The notes under the pieces are model-generated. The model had not been told where the DNA came from. It worked only from the letters and a program-made list of their open reading frames with translations, and made no database searches. The position numbers and the translations under genes were made by a program. DNA of 5,821 nucleotides from Nitrospirota bacterium (GTDB lineage Bacteria > Nitrospirota > Thermodesulfovibrionia > JACRGW01), in NCBI GenBank assembly GCA_016212195.1, contig JACRGW010000117.1, positions 1 to 5,821 of the forward strand. The letters run 5' to 3'. Shown here one piece after another: positions 1 to 5,707 of this stretch (positions are counted from its first letter, which is position 1; each line of letters opens with the position of its first letter).

Positions 1-887
1 GCTACTACCTGTATATTTTCTGCGACTTCATAGACAACCTTCGCAATGGCATTTCCGCCCCTGAATTCAGAAGGGGAAATACGGTCAGGGTGAATCCTTC
101 CCTTTCCGGTGGAAGTCAGTATTACACCATCACCGACTGTATCGTAATTAGTTACAGGGTTCCCGTAAGAATCAAGGGCAGTTATAATAACCTCAAAGGG
201 ATTTCCTGCCACACCCTCCTTAGGAGTCTGCACACTAAAGGAACTCAGACCTGAAGGCATGATTCTTATGGAAGTAGTTTTACCTCTGCTCCCAGAGAGT
301 GAATCATAAATCTCTATTGTTGCCTCACCAACCTTACCCGGAACAAACCCTGCGGTTGCAACCCCCACCCTGAAATTCAAAGTCCCGGTATCAATGTATT
401 TAAGCCCGCCTGTTCCTGCTATATTAACCTTGAAGTTTTTCCCTAACCCTGAATCATCCACGAGTATATTTTCAAAGGCATCTCTCGCAATCACTTTTAT
501 CTCAAAGGATTCTCCTGCCTTTACCTGAGAGGGTGCCTGAAGGATAAAGTGATCTGGCTTATTAGGCCTTACGGTGATCTCTTTTGATAGTATCGGCAAT
601 GTCCCTCCCATTTCAAAGATGGAGAGGGTTACAGTCTCTGCCTTTTTATCTCTGATATTTACGAGTGCACTTCCACCCCTGAAACTTGATGCCTTCAATA
701 CCTTGGGCTCCACCTGGGCGCTACCTGAAACATGTATCTCAAAATCCTTACCGGTTTCATTAAAATCGGTTATGAGATTATTATAGATATCAAAAGACTG
801 CAGTCTTAAAATAGAATTCTCGCCAGCTATGGGAGTAGAGGGAATATGAAGAATAAAATGGCTGAACTTACCTGGCTTGACTGTTAT
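1..887 (-). repeat. Tandem 103-residue Ig-like protein repeats (two full units plus a partial third)
   Basis: Within the minus-strand surface protein, unit 1 covers residues 33-135 (bases 887-579), unit 2 covers 136-238 (578-270) and unit 3 begins at 239 (base 269) and is cut by the edge. The period is exactly 103 residues at two independent anchors. The opening I-x-[VI]-x-P motif is at 33, 136 and 239, and the internal F-R-x-G motif (FRGG, FRVG, FRGG) has its F at 101, 204 and 307. The units are clearly diverged in both protein and DNA, so this is an old domain duplication rather than a recent DNA-level repeat. Confidence 0.85.
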
Positions 888-983
888 AGTGGTGCCTTTG
901 GCTTCCTGGTGGTCTGATAATAATAAAAAGATTAGTATAAACAGAAAAAGTAAAAAGGAGAACCCTCTCTTTATCTTTCCCAT
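1..983 (-). CDS. Exported Ig-like repeat surface protein, N-terminal part (runs off left edge)
   Basis: An open minus-strand frame begins at ATG 983..981 and stays open to base 1, giving 327 visible residues and no stop. The start is preceded by AGGGGAGG four bases upstream (plus-strand 988-995). Residues 1-30 look like a signal peptide: K3, K5 and R6, then an unbroken hydrophobic stretch at about 8-22 (FSFLLFLFILIFLLL), then SDHQEAKG. There is no lipobox cysteine, so Sec export with signal peptidase I cleavage or N-terminal anchoring is inferred. The rest is beta-rich Ig-like repeats starting at residues 33, 136 and 239, each opening with I-x-[VI]-x-P, then F-x-[LV]-x-x-P, an AG turn and a D-x-[FY]-x-N-like turn. 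This style is typical of large bacterial envelope or secreted proteins built from invasin/filamin-like Ig folds. No catalytic domain is visible; the C-terminal part that would define anchoring or function lies outside. It is divergent from the ruvX operon and probably unrelated to it. The exact family is not recognised. Confidence 0.85.
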   Translation of the reverse strand, partial: MGKIKRGFSFLLFLFILIFLLLSDHQEAKGTTITVKPGKFSHFILHIPSTPIAGENSILRLQSFDIYNNLITDFNETGKDFEIHVSGSAQVEPKVLKASSFRGGSALVNIRDKKAETVTLSIFEMGGTLPILSKEITVRPNKPDHFILQAPSQVKAGESFEIKVIARDAFENILVDDSGLGKNFKVNIAGTGGLKYIDTGTLNFRVGVATAGFVPGKVGEATIEIYDSLSGSRGKTTSIRIMPSGLSSFSVQTPKEGVAGNPFEVIITALDSYGNPVTNYDTVGDGVILTSTGKGRIHPDRISPSEFRGGNAIAKVVYEVAENIQVV

Positions 984-1031
984 ATCGCCTCCCCTAAATA
1001 GGTTCCAGTCAGATAGAATTTATGCTTGTTA

Positions 1032-1060
1032 TTCCTACCACTTTTCTCCTTTAGTGTCAA
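1032..1060 (-). promoter_or_regulatory. Candidate sigma-70-type promoter for the surface-protein gene
   Basis: On the minus strand a perfect -35 box TTGACA (plus-strand 1055-1060) is followed after 17 bases by TAGGAA (1032-1037). An extended -10 TGG lies directly before the hexamer. The hexamer matches TATAAT at only three positions, but the perfect -35, the ideal spacing and the TGn make a coherent promoter. Transcription would start near 1025, leaving a leader of about 40 nt that contains the AGGGGAGG ribosome site. Identified by eye only. Confidence 0.5.
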
Positions 1061-1101
1061 GAAAAATATCTTTATATAAATTCTTTCCATATCTCTAAAT
1101 C

Positions 1102-1130
1102 TTTACAACCTATATTAATTATGGTAACAT
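1102..1130 (+). promoter_or_regulatory. Candidate sigma-70-type promoter for the ruvX-mltG-ispG-proS operon
   Basis: TTTACA (1102-1107, five of six consensus) is followed after 17 bases by TAACAT (1125-1130, four of six), again with a TGG extended -10 (1122-1124). It is the only well-spaced pair I see before ruvX on the plus strand. Transcription would begin around 1132-1138, at or inside the left arm of the hairpin that follows, giving a leader of only about 30 nt. If initiation is at the first A residues (1132-1134), the whole hairpin forms the 5' end of the mRNA. Confidence 0.45.
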
Positions 1131-1131
1131 C

Positions 1132-1159
1132 AAACGGCTCCGATTGATTGGAGCCGTTT
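1132..1159 (+). promoter_or_regulatory. Leader hairpin containing the ruvX Shine-Dalgarno sequence; terminator-like shape
   Basis: AAACGGCTCC (1132-1141) and GGAGCCGTTT (1150-1159) form a perfect 10-bp stem with an 8-base loop, followed by TTAATT. The shape and T-rich tail resemble an intrinsic terminator, but no plus-strand gene lies upstream, and ruvX begins 5 bases after the stem. The only SD for ruvX, GGAG at 1150-1153, forms the loop-side end of the right arm, 11 bases before the ATG, so the folded leader would hide it. It could be an RBS-sequestering element, a 5'-stabilising hairpin or an attenuator. The structure is certain; the function is inferred. Confidence 0.6.
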
Positions 1160-1164
1160 TAATT

Positions 1165-1584
1165 ATGAGGATATTAGGACTTGACATAGGAAACAGAACA
1201 ATAGGAGTCGCTATAAGTGATGAGATGGGATGGACCGCCCAGGGATTAAAGACACTTATCAGAAAGGGATTTAATGAAGAACTTTCGAGTATAAAAGAGA
1301 TAATTGAGGAATACGGTGTTAAAGAGATCCTTGTCGGTCTTCCTAAGAACATGAATGGATCTATCGGTCCTCAGGGAAAGAAGGTAATAACCTTTGTTGA
1401 GAGATTAAAAACGACCTTACCTCTTCCTGTATTACTCTGGGATGAAAGGCTGAGTACAGTAAGGGCTGAGAAGGTCTTACTCGAAGCAGACATGAGCAGA
1501 AAGAAGCGGAAAGGTTTAAAGGATAAACTTGCCGCCCAATTTATCCTTCAGGGTTATCTTGATCGAAAGGCCTCTGGTACATGA
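1165..1584 (+). CDS. ruvX: RuvX/YqgF family nuclease (pre-16S rRNA processing, putative Holliday junction resolvase)
   Basis: The 139-residue product has the full RuvX/YqgF signature and the usual family length. It begins MRILGLDIGNRTIGVAISD, the RNase H-fold first strand with acidic D7. ILVGLPKNMNGS follows at 55-66, then LLWDERLST at 90-98 with D93/E94, and RKKRKGLKDKLAAQFILQ near 112-129 with D120, the C-terminal acid before the conserved AA. The family matures the 16S rRNA 5' end and is also annotated as a Holliday junction resolvase; it acts in the cytoplasm. I chose ATG 1165 because the family starts directly with M-R-x-L-G-L-D. A TTG at 1144 would add seven residues that match nothing and lacks an SD. 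GGAG at 1150-1153 is the likely ribosome site, inside a hairpin. The stop overlaps the mltG start as ATGA, so this is the first gene of the operon. Confidence 0.95.
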   Translation: MRILGLDIGNRTIGVAISDEMGWTAQGLKTLIRKGFNEELSSIKEIIEEYGVKEILVGLPKNMNGSIGPQGKKVITFVERLKTTLPLPVLLWDERLSTVRAEKVLLEADMSRKKRKGLKDKLAAQFILQGYLDRKASGT

Positions 1585-2588
1585 CAAAAAATATTAAAGA
1601 TATCTTAATCTTTACCCTTGTTAGCCTCATCACAGTCGGTCTGATCCATTCCTATACAATCCTCTTCCTCCCCCTTTCTCCTGGGGGAGAATGGAAAGAA
1701 ATTGTTATCTCAAAGGGAATGAACTTCAAGGAGATAACAGCAACCCTCAAAAAGGAAGGAATTATTAAATGGGGATACGCCTTTGATATCTTCGGAAGGG
1801 CCTATGGAATTACTAAAAAGGTGAGGTCAGGGTATTACAGTCTCAGCTCTTCTATGTCTATGATAGGAATCCTCAGGACTTTCAAGAAGGGAATGATCAT
1901 TGAATACTCTCTGACCATACCTGAGGGGATGGCTATAGAAGACATAGCTGAGATTATTGAAAAAGTGGGTCTTGTAAAGAAAGAGGGTTTCACTTCTATA
2001 ACCAATGATCGGGGATTTGTTAAATCACTCGGTTTTGAAGCAAAGAGTCTCGAAGGCTACCTTTTCCCTGATACATATCTCATTCCTAAGGGGATGACAT
2101 CCAAGGAGATAGCAGAGAGGATGATTAACAGATTCAGGGAGGTTATTACACCTGATATAGAGAAACGTGCAAAGGAGATAGGTTTTACTATAAGTCAGGT
2201 GATAACCCTTGCAGCCATAATAGAGCGTGAAGCACAGGTAGATTCTGAGAGACCACTTGTTTCTGCTGTATATCACAACCGTCTAAAGAAACGGATGCCC
2301 CTTCAGGCAGACCCTACCGCCATCTACGGAATAAAGCGGCTTAATGAGAAGATAACGAAGAAAGACCTTAAGAATAAATCTCCCTATAATACTTACAGGA
2401 TTGCCGGGCTTCCGCCAGGTCCTATTGCTAACCCAGGACTTAAGTCTATCAAAGCTGCCCTCTATCCTGCAGATGTGAATTATCTATTCTTTGTCTCGAA
2501 GAACGACGGTACACACCATTTCTCGAGGACCGCTTCGGAACATCATGAAGCAGTTACCAAATACAGGGAGAAAAAGACAGGAGGATGA
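1581..2588 (+). CDS. mltG: Endolytic murein transglycosylase MltG (YceG family)
   Basis: This 335-residue protein cleaves glycan strands of nascent peptidoglycan at the outer face of the inner membrane, a step thought to end glycan polymerisation. Residues 7-30 form a single N-terminal membrane anchor, then about 40-115 forms the LysM-like region (IVISKGMNFKEITATLKKEGII). The catalytic YceG domain follows, with LEGYLFPDTY at 157-166, AAIIEREAQVDSER at 211-224, YHNRLKKRMPLQADPTAIYG at 231-250, SPYNTYRIAGLPPGPIANPG at 267-286 and YLFFVSKNDGTHHFS at 301-315. The E215-R-E217 pair lies where the family's catalytic glutamate (E218 of the E. coli protein) is expected. Length and motifs are complete. 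The start overlaps the ruvX stop (ATGA) with only a weak AAAGG ten bases upstream, so translation is probably coupled to ruvX. The gene ends in AGGAGGATGA, just before a palindromic repeat. Confidence 0.96.
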   Translation: MTKNIKDILIFTLVSLITVGLIHSYTILFLPLSPGGEWKEIVISKGMNFKEITATLKKEGIIKWGYAFDIFGRAYGITKKVRSGYYSLSSSMSMIGILRTFKKGMIIEYSLTIPEGMAIEDIAEIIEKVGLVKKEGFTSITNDRGFVKSLGFEAKSLEGYLFPDTYLIPKGMTSKEIAERMINRFREVITPDIEKRAKEIGFTISQVITLAAIIEREAQVDSERPLVSAVYHNRLKKRMPLQADPTAIYGIKRLNEKITKKDLKNKSPYNTYRIAGLPPGPIANPGLKSIKAALYPADVNYLFFVSKNDGTHHFSRTASEHHEAVTKYREKKTGG

Positions 2589-2590
2589 GA

Positions 2591-2638
2591 ATGTTATCAC
2601 CCTCCCCTCAATCCCCTCCCATCAAGGGAGGGGGTTAG
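2591..2638 (+). other. 15-codon mini-ORF lying across the palindrome before ispG
   Basis: ATG 2591 lies 6 bases after a perfect AGGAGG (2579-2584), the best SD-start pair in this junction. It reads MLSPSPQSPPIKGGG and stops at TAG 2636-2638, one base before the GTG at 2640 that is in frame with ispG. Most of the peptide is encoded by the palindrome, so it is unlikely to be a conserved product. It may act as a translated leader whose ribosome opens the hairpin and allows re-initiation on ispG. It may equally be a remnant of an older start region. I see the reading frame; expression is inferred. Confidence 0.3.
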
Positions 2639-2648
2639 GGTGAGGGGG
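2598..2648 (+). repeat. GC-rich imperfect palindrome, REP/MITE-like, at the mltG-ispG junction
   Basis: The left arm 2600-2620 is C-rich and the right arm 2626-2646 G-rich, with loop ATCAA at 2621-2625. The eight loop-proximal pairs (CCCCTCCC/GGGAGGGG) are perfect. The remaining 13 positions include two G-T wobbles and two mismatches. The base composition differs sharply from the surrounding AT-leaning genes. The CCCCTCCC-ATCAA-GGGAGGGG core resembles the short palindromic repeats scattered between genes in many environmental bacterial genomes, although only one copy is in this window. The right arm carries four G-runs (2626-2628, 2630-2634, 2638-2640, 2644-2648) and also GAGGGGG, the closest SD to the ispG ATG. 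It is not followed by a T-run at the stem base, so a classic terminator is unlikely. Confidence 0.7.
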
Positions 2649-2657
2649 TATTTTCGG

Positions 2658-3725
2658 ATGAAAAAAAGAAAAAAGACAAGACAGATTAATGTCGGCGGTG
2701 TAAAAATCGGTGGAGGTGCGCCCATTGTTGTCCAGTCAATGACGAATACCGATACAAGGGATATAGAGGCAACCGTATCACAGATAAAGAAACTGGCAGA
2801 TGCCGGATGCGAGATTGTGAGGGTGGCTGTCCTTAACAGGGATGCGGCAGGGGTACTCAATAAAATAAAAGAAAGGATCTCTATCCCTCTCGTTGCTGAC
2901 ATACACTTCGATTATAGGCTCGCACTCAAGGCTATCGAGAAGGGTGTGGATGGACTCAGGATAAACCCTGGCAATATAGGTGATAGGTGGAAGGTTGAAG
3001 AGGTTGTGAGGGCAGCCAAAGAAAGAGGTATACCTATAAGGATCGGCGTCAATTCCGGATCACTCAAAAAGGACATATTAAAAGAATATGGACACACCCC
3101 TGAAGCCCTTGTAAAGAGTGCTGAGGAAGAGATAAGGATACTCGAGGATATGGATTTCAGAGAAATAAAGGTATCCCTCAAATCTTCTGATGTCCTTACA
3201 ACTGTTTCGGCATACCGGCTCTTCTCAAAGAGGTTTGATTACCCCCTCCATATCGGTATTTCAGAAGCAGGTCCTATTATACCAGGAACGGTCAAATCCG
3301 CTATAGGCCTCGGTATCTTACTCTACGAGGGAATAGGAGATACCATAAGGGTCTCTCTTACTGATGACCCAGTAGAAGAGGTGAGGGTTGCTTACGAAAT
3401 CCTTAAGGCATTGGGACTAAGGGAGCACGGTGTAAATATTATCTCCTGCCCTACCTGTGGAAGGTGCGAAATTGATATAATCGGTCTCACAAAGGAAGTA
3501 GAGAGGAGACTTCAGGGTAAAACAAAACCTATTGATGTGGCTGTGATGGGATGTATCGTGAATGGTCCGGGTGAGGCAAAGGCAGCAGATATAGGAATTG
3601 CAGGAGGAAAAGGGTTGGGGATACTTTTCAGAAAAGGAGAGGTTCTAAAGAAGGTGAGAGAGAAAGACCTTGCTGATATATTAGTCAAGGAGGTAGAGGA
3701 CCTATGCGATTCTCAAAACTCTTAA
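2658..3725 (+). CDS. ispG: 4-hydroxy-3-methylbut-2-enyl diphosphate synthase IspG (GcpE)
   Basis: The 355-residue enzyme converts methylerythritol cyclodiphosphate to HMBPP, the penultimate step of the MEP isoprenoid pathway, using a [4Fe-4S] cluster. The N-terminal TIM barrel shows GGAPIVVQSMTNTDTRD (19-35), VADIHFDYRLAL (79-90), GLRINPGNIGD (99-109) and IPIRIGVNSGSL (125-136). KSAIGLGILLYEGIGDTIRVS is at 213-233. The C-terminal domain has the cluster ligands C264 and C267 (SCPTCGRCE), C299 (GCIVNGPGE) and E306. Length matches the short bacterial form without the plant/Chlamydia insert. I chose ATG 2658, with GAGGGGG nine bases upstream. GTG 2640 in the same frame would add six residues (start Met, RGYFR) encoded partly by the palindrome, but it also has an SD-like GGAGG eight bases upstream, so it remains possible. 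The 3' end overlaps proS by 22 nt. Confidence 0.96.
   Translation: MKKRKKTRQINVGGVKIGGGAPIVVQSMTNTDTRDIEATVSQIKKLADAGCEIVRVAVLNRDAAGVLNKIKERISIPLVADIHFDYRLALKAIEKGVDGLRINPGNIGDRWKVEEVVRAAKERGIPIRIGVNSGSLKKDILKEYGHTPEALVKSAEEEIRILEDMDFREIKVSLKSSDVLTTVSAYRLFSKRFDYPLHIGISEAGPIIPGTVKSAIGLGILLYEGIGDTIRVSLTDDPVEEVRVAYEILKALGLREHGVNIISCPTCGRCEIDIIGLTKEVERRLQGKTKPIDVAVMGCIVNGPGEAKAADIGIAGGKGLGILFRKGEVLKKVREKDLADILVKEVEDLCDSQNS
3687..3694 (+). promoter_or_regulatory. Strong ribosome binding site for proS inside ispG
   Basis: AAGGAGGT, a near-complete anti-SD complement, lies nine bases before ATG 3704 and within the last codons of ispG (K-E-V of VKEVEDL). It fixes the proS start at a point 22 nt inside ispG and makes independent ribosome entry likely, in addition to coupling. 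Confidence 0.75.
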
Positions 3726-5398
3726 TCCCTACATTAAAAGAGAATCCCTCAGAGGCAGAGGCAATAAGCCATAAACTCATGATGAGGGCAGGTTTCGTAA
3801 GGCAGTTGGCGGCTGGTTTATACATATATCTCCCTTTAGGCTGGAGGGTTATAGAGAAGATAAACAGGATAATAAGGGAAGAGATAAACACCATAGGAGG
3901 TCAGGAGCTTACTCTACCACTTCTTCATCCCGCAGAACTCTGGCAGGAGACAGGCAGATGGCATGATATAGGTGACGAGATGTTCAGGCTCAAGGACCGT
4001 GGGGGAAGGGATATGTGTCTCGGTATGACCCATGAGGAGGTTATGACCTGGCTTGCTTCGAAAGAGATCCGGTCCTATCGTGAACTCCCCCAGATATGGT
4101 ACCAGATACAGACAAAACTCAGGGATGAGGCAAGACCGAAGAGCGGTGTGCTGAGAACAAGGGAATTCTTAATGAAGGATTCCTACAGTTTTGATATAGA
4201 TGAGTCAGGTCTTGAAGAAAGCTACAGGCTCCATGAAAAGGCATATAGAAAAATCTTCTCAAGGTGCGGACTGAAATTTTATATGGTTGAATCGGACCCC
4301 GGGATGATGGGAGGAGGCATGTCCCATGAGTTCATGGCACCGAGCCCTGCAGGTGAGGATGAGGTCGCTTTGTGCGATAGCTGTGGCTATGGGGCTAACC
4401 TTGAGATTGCAAGATCAATTCCCATCATTCCCAAATTTCCTTCCTGGAAATTCGAAGAGATCGAGACCCCTGGTAAAAGAACAATAGAGGAGGTAACCTC
4501 TTATTTAAATATTGCTCCAGAGCTTTTCATAAAATCTATCATGGTTATGGGAAAGGACAGTCCTGTACTGGCATTCATCCGCGGAGATCAGACACTCCAC
4601 GAGAAAAAGTTAAAGAAGATCATAGGAAATTTCAGACCTGCCCACAGGGATGAGGTAAAGGAGTTGCTCGGTGTTGAAGCAGGATTCATTGGACCTATGG
4701 GACATAAGATAAGAAAGATCGCCGATGATTCTCTTAATCAGGGAATCTATATTTCAGGGGCAAATAAAGAGGGCTACCATATTAAGGGAGTTACTCCTGT
4801 CAGGGATTTCGAGGCAGAGTATTTTGATATACATATAGCAAAAGATGGAGAAGGATGCCTTTCCTGCGGTAAATCAGTAAGGGTAGAGAAGGCGATCGAG
4901 GTAGGAAATATATTTAAACTCGGAATCAAATACTCCATTCATCTTAAGGCAAATTATCTGGATGAAAAGGGAGAAGAACGACCTATCGTTATGGGAAGCT
5001 ATGGAATAGGGCCTGCAAGGATTGCAGCCTCTGCTATCGAACAGAACCATGACGAAAACGGAATCATCTGGCCACAATCAATATCTCCTTTCCAAGCTCA
5101 CATTCTTCCACTCAACAGTAAAGACCCTAAAACAACCAATGTGTCAGAAAGGATTTATAGCGGACTTGAAAGTAATGGGGTTGAGGTTCTAATTGACGAC
5201 AGGGATGAAAGGGCGGGAGTAAAATTCAAAGACGCAGACCTCATAGGGATTCCCTATCAAATTGTTATCGGAGAGAAGAATTTGAGAGAGGGGATGATAG
5301 AGGTAAAGGAGAGAAAATCCGGAGAGAAAAGAAGGTTTAAGATCGAGGATCTGTCAGGTATGCTTGCTATGATTAGAGAAAACAGAAAAGTTTTATAA
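3704..5398 (+). CDS. proS: Proline--tRNA ligase, bacterial type with INS editing domain
   Basis: This 564-residue class II synthetase charges tRNA-Pro. Motif 1 is in RAGFVRQLAAGLYIYLPLGWRV (28-49). The catalytic core continues with LGMTHEEVMT (106-115), and motif 2 is QTKLRDEARPKSGVLRTREFLMKDSYSFD (136-164). The INS (YbaK-like) editing domain that removes mischarged Ala occupies about 228-384, with K277 in LFIKSIMVMG at the position of the conserved editing lysine and FIGPMG at 328-333. Motif 3 is MGSYGIGPARIAASAIEQNHD (430-450). The anticodon-binding domain is the C-terminal 100 residues (GVEVLIDDRDERAGVKFKDAD, GIPYQIVIGEK). CxxC pairs at 224/227 and 385/388 flank the INS domain. IEVGNIFKLG (398-407) has N where many members have H. 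Length is normal for the family, and no motif is missing. The start is 22 nt inside ispG with AAGGAGGT upstream. Confidence 0.97.
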   Translation: MRFSKLLIPTLKENPSEAEAISHKLMMRAGFVRQLAAGLYIYLPLGWRVIEKINRIIREEINTIGGQELTLPLLHPAELWQETGRWHDIGDEMFRLKDRGGRDMCLGMTHEEVMTWLASKEIRSYRELPQIWYQIQTKLRDEARPKSGVLRTREFLMKDSYSFDIDESGLEESYRLHEKAYRKIFSRCGLKFYMVESDPGMMGGGMSHEFMAPSPAGEDEVALCDSCGYGANLEIARSIPIIPKFPSWKFEEIETPGKRTIEEVTSYLNIAPELFIKSIMVMGKDSPVLAFIRGDQTLHEKKLKKIIGNFRPAHRDEVKELLGVEAGFIGPMGHKIRKIADDSLNQGIYISGANKEGYHIKGVTPVRDFEAEYFDIHIAKDGEGCLSCGKSVRVEKAIEVGNIFKLGIKYSIHLKANYLDEKGEERPIVMGSYGIGPARIAASAIEQNHDENGIIWPQSISPFQAHILPLNSKDPKTTNVSERIYSGLESNGVEVLIDDRDERAGVKFKDADLIGIPYQIVIGEKNLREGMIEVKERKSGEKRRFKIEDLSGMLAMIRENRKVL

Positions 5399-5405
5399 TT
5401 ATAAA
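5392..5405 (+). promoter_or_regulatory. 14-bp perfect AT palindrome with TATAAT over the proS stop codon
   Basis: TTTATAATTATAAA reads the same on both strands and contains the proS TAA (5396-5398) and a perfect -10 hexamer TATAAT (5394-5399). A transcript from this box would start near 5406, only about 3 nt before the next ATG at 5409, giving an almost leaderless mRNA. I find no convincing -35: the best match at suitable spacing is about three of six. It could be an operator for the following gene pair or a chance product of AT-rich sequence. Confidence 0.3.
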
Positions 5406-5408
5406 GGT

Positions 5409-5705
5409 ATGTCATCAAAGATTAAAATTAAGGAGGACGATCTCCATGCCCATATAAAAGCAAGGATGCGACAGCGTGGCGTCTTGATAGAAGAGATAGA
5501 AAAAACTCTAAATAAAGGTTGGAATGCCGATGATACAAAACAGAATATTATTGGCAAAGTCTTCATTTTTCCTTATAATAACTTTTGGGAGGAAAAATTC
5601 TTTGAAGAAAAAGAGGTTACGGTATATTATAAATACAAGGCTGGACAACTTGTTTTGTTAACCGTCAAAGCAAGATATGGTACAAAGTTTCCGAGAAAGG
5701 AGTAA
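5409..5705 (+). CDS. DUF4258-like small protein, possible toxin-type partner
   Basis: This 98-residue protein has no signal peptide or membrane segment. Its N-terminal part, LHAHIKARMRQRGVLIEEIEKTL (12-34), matches the DUF4258 style: a conserved H, then RM.QRG(I/V), then a helix with E-I/V. The C-terminal strands EVTVYYKYKAGQLVLLTVKARYG (68-90) match the closing beta-hairpin and T-x-K-A-R-Y-G ending seen in such proteins. The family has been linked with the RelE-like small RNase fold, but no member-specific activity can be read here, so toxin function is inference. The start is the only ATG/GTG/TTG upstream of the domain in this frame; AAAGG touches it with almost no spacing, so initiation may be weak, coupled to proS (10 nt upstream) or leaderless. 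The next gene starts 2 nt after the stop, as expected for a two-gene module. Confidence 0.75.
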   Translation: MSSKIKIKEDDLHAHIKARMRQRGVLIEEIEKTLNKGWNADDTKQNIIGKVFIFPYNNFWEEKFFEEKEVTVYYKYKAGQLVLLTVKARYGTKFPRKE

Positions 5706-5707
5706 AA

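Noticed and set aside
574..786. Plus-strand open frame of 70 codons
   Set aside because: It lies wholly antisense to the Ig-repeat gene, which has a start, SD, signal peptide and periodic domains. The antisense frame has no SD or recognisable content.
877..1098. Plus-strand open frame of 73 codons across the divergent promoter region
   Set aside because: It covers the antisense of the signal-peptide region, and the second half is intergenic with a candidate minus-strand promoter. No family resemblance.
1144..1164. Seven-residue N-terminal extension of RuvX from TTG 1144
   Set aside because: It starts in the hairpin loop, has no SD, and the family begins with M-R-x-L-G-L-D, which matches ATG 1165.
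1132..1165. Simple intrinsic terminator before ruvX
   Set aside because: No plus-strand gene is upstream to terminate, and the element overlaps the ruvX ribosome site. The T-tail in the minus direction is poor. It is kept as a leader structure instead, though a terminator-like action cannot be excluded.
1668..1689. Short palindrome CTCCCCC/GGGGGAG inside mltG
   Set aside because: A 7-bp stem within coding sequence just after the membrane anchor; the frame is intact and it can be explained by the codons for P-L-S-P-G-G-E. It is not similar enough to the 2598-2648 element to call a copy.
2597..2902. Minus-strand open frame of 101 codons over the ispG start
   Set aside because: It is antisense to conserved IspG sequence, and part of it is the palindrome. 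No independent support.
5430..5457. Strong SD (AAGGAGG) followed by ATG 5446 inside the DUF4258-like gene
   Set aside because: The ATG is out of frame and stops after three codons (M-P-I). The SD-like sequence encodes K-E-D-D and is probably accidental.
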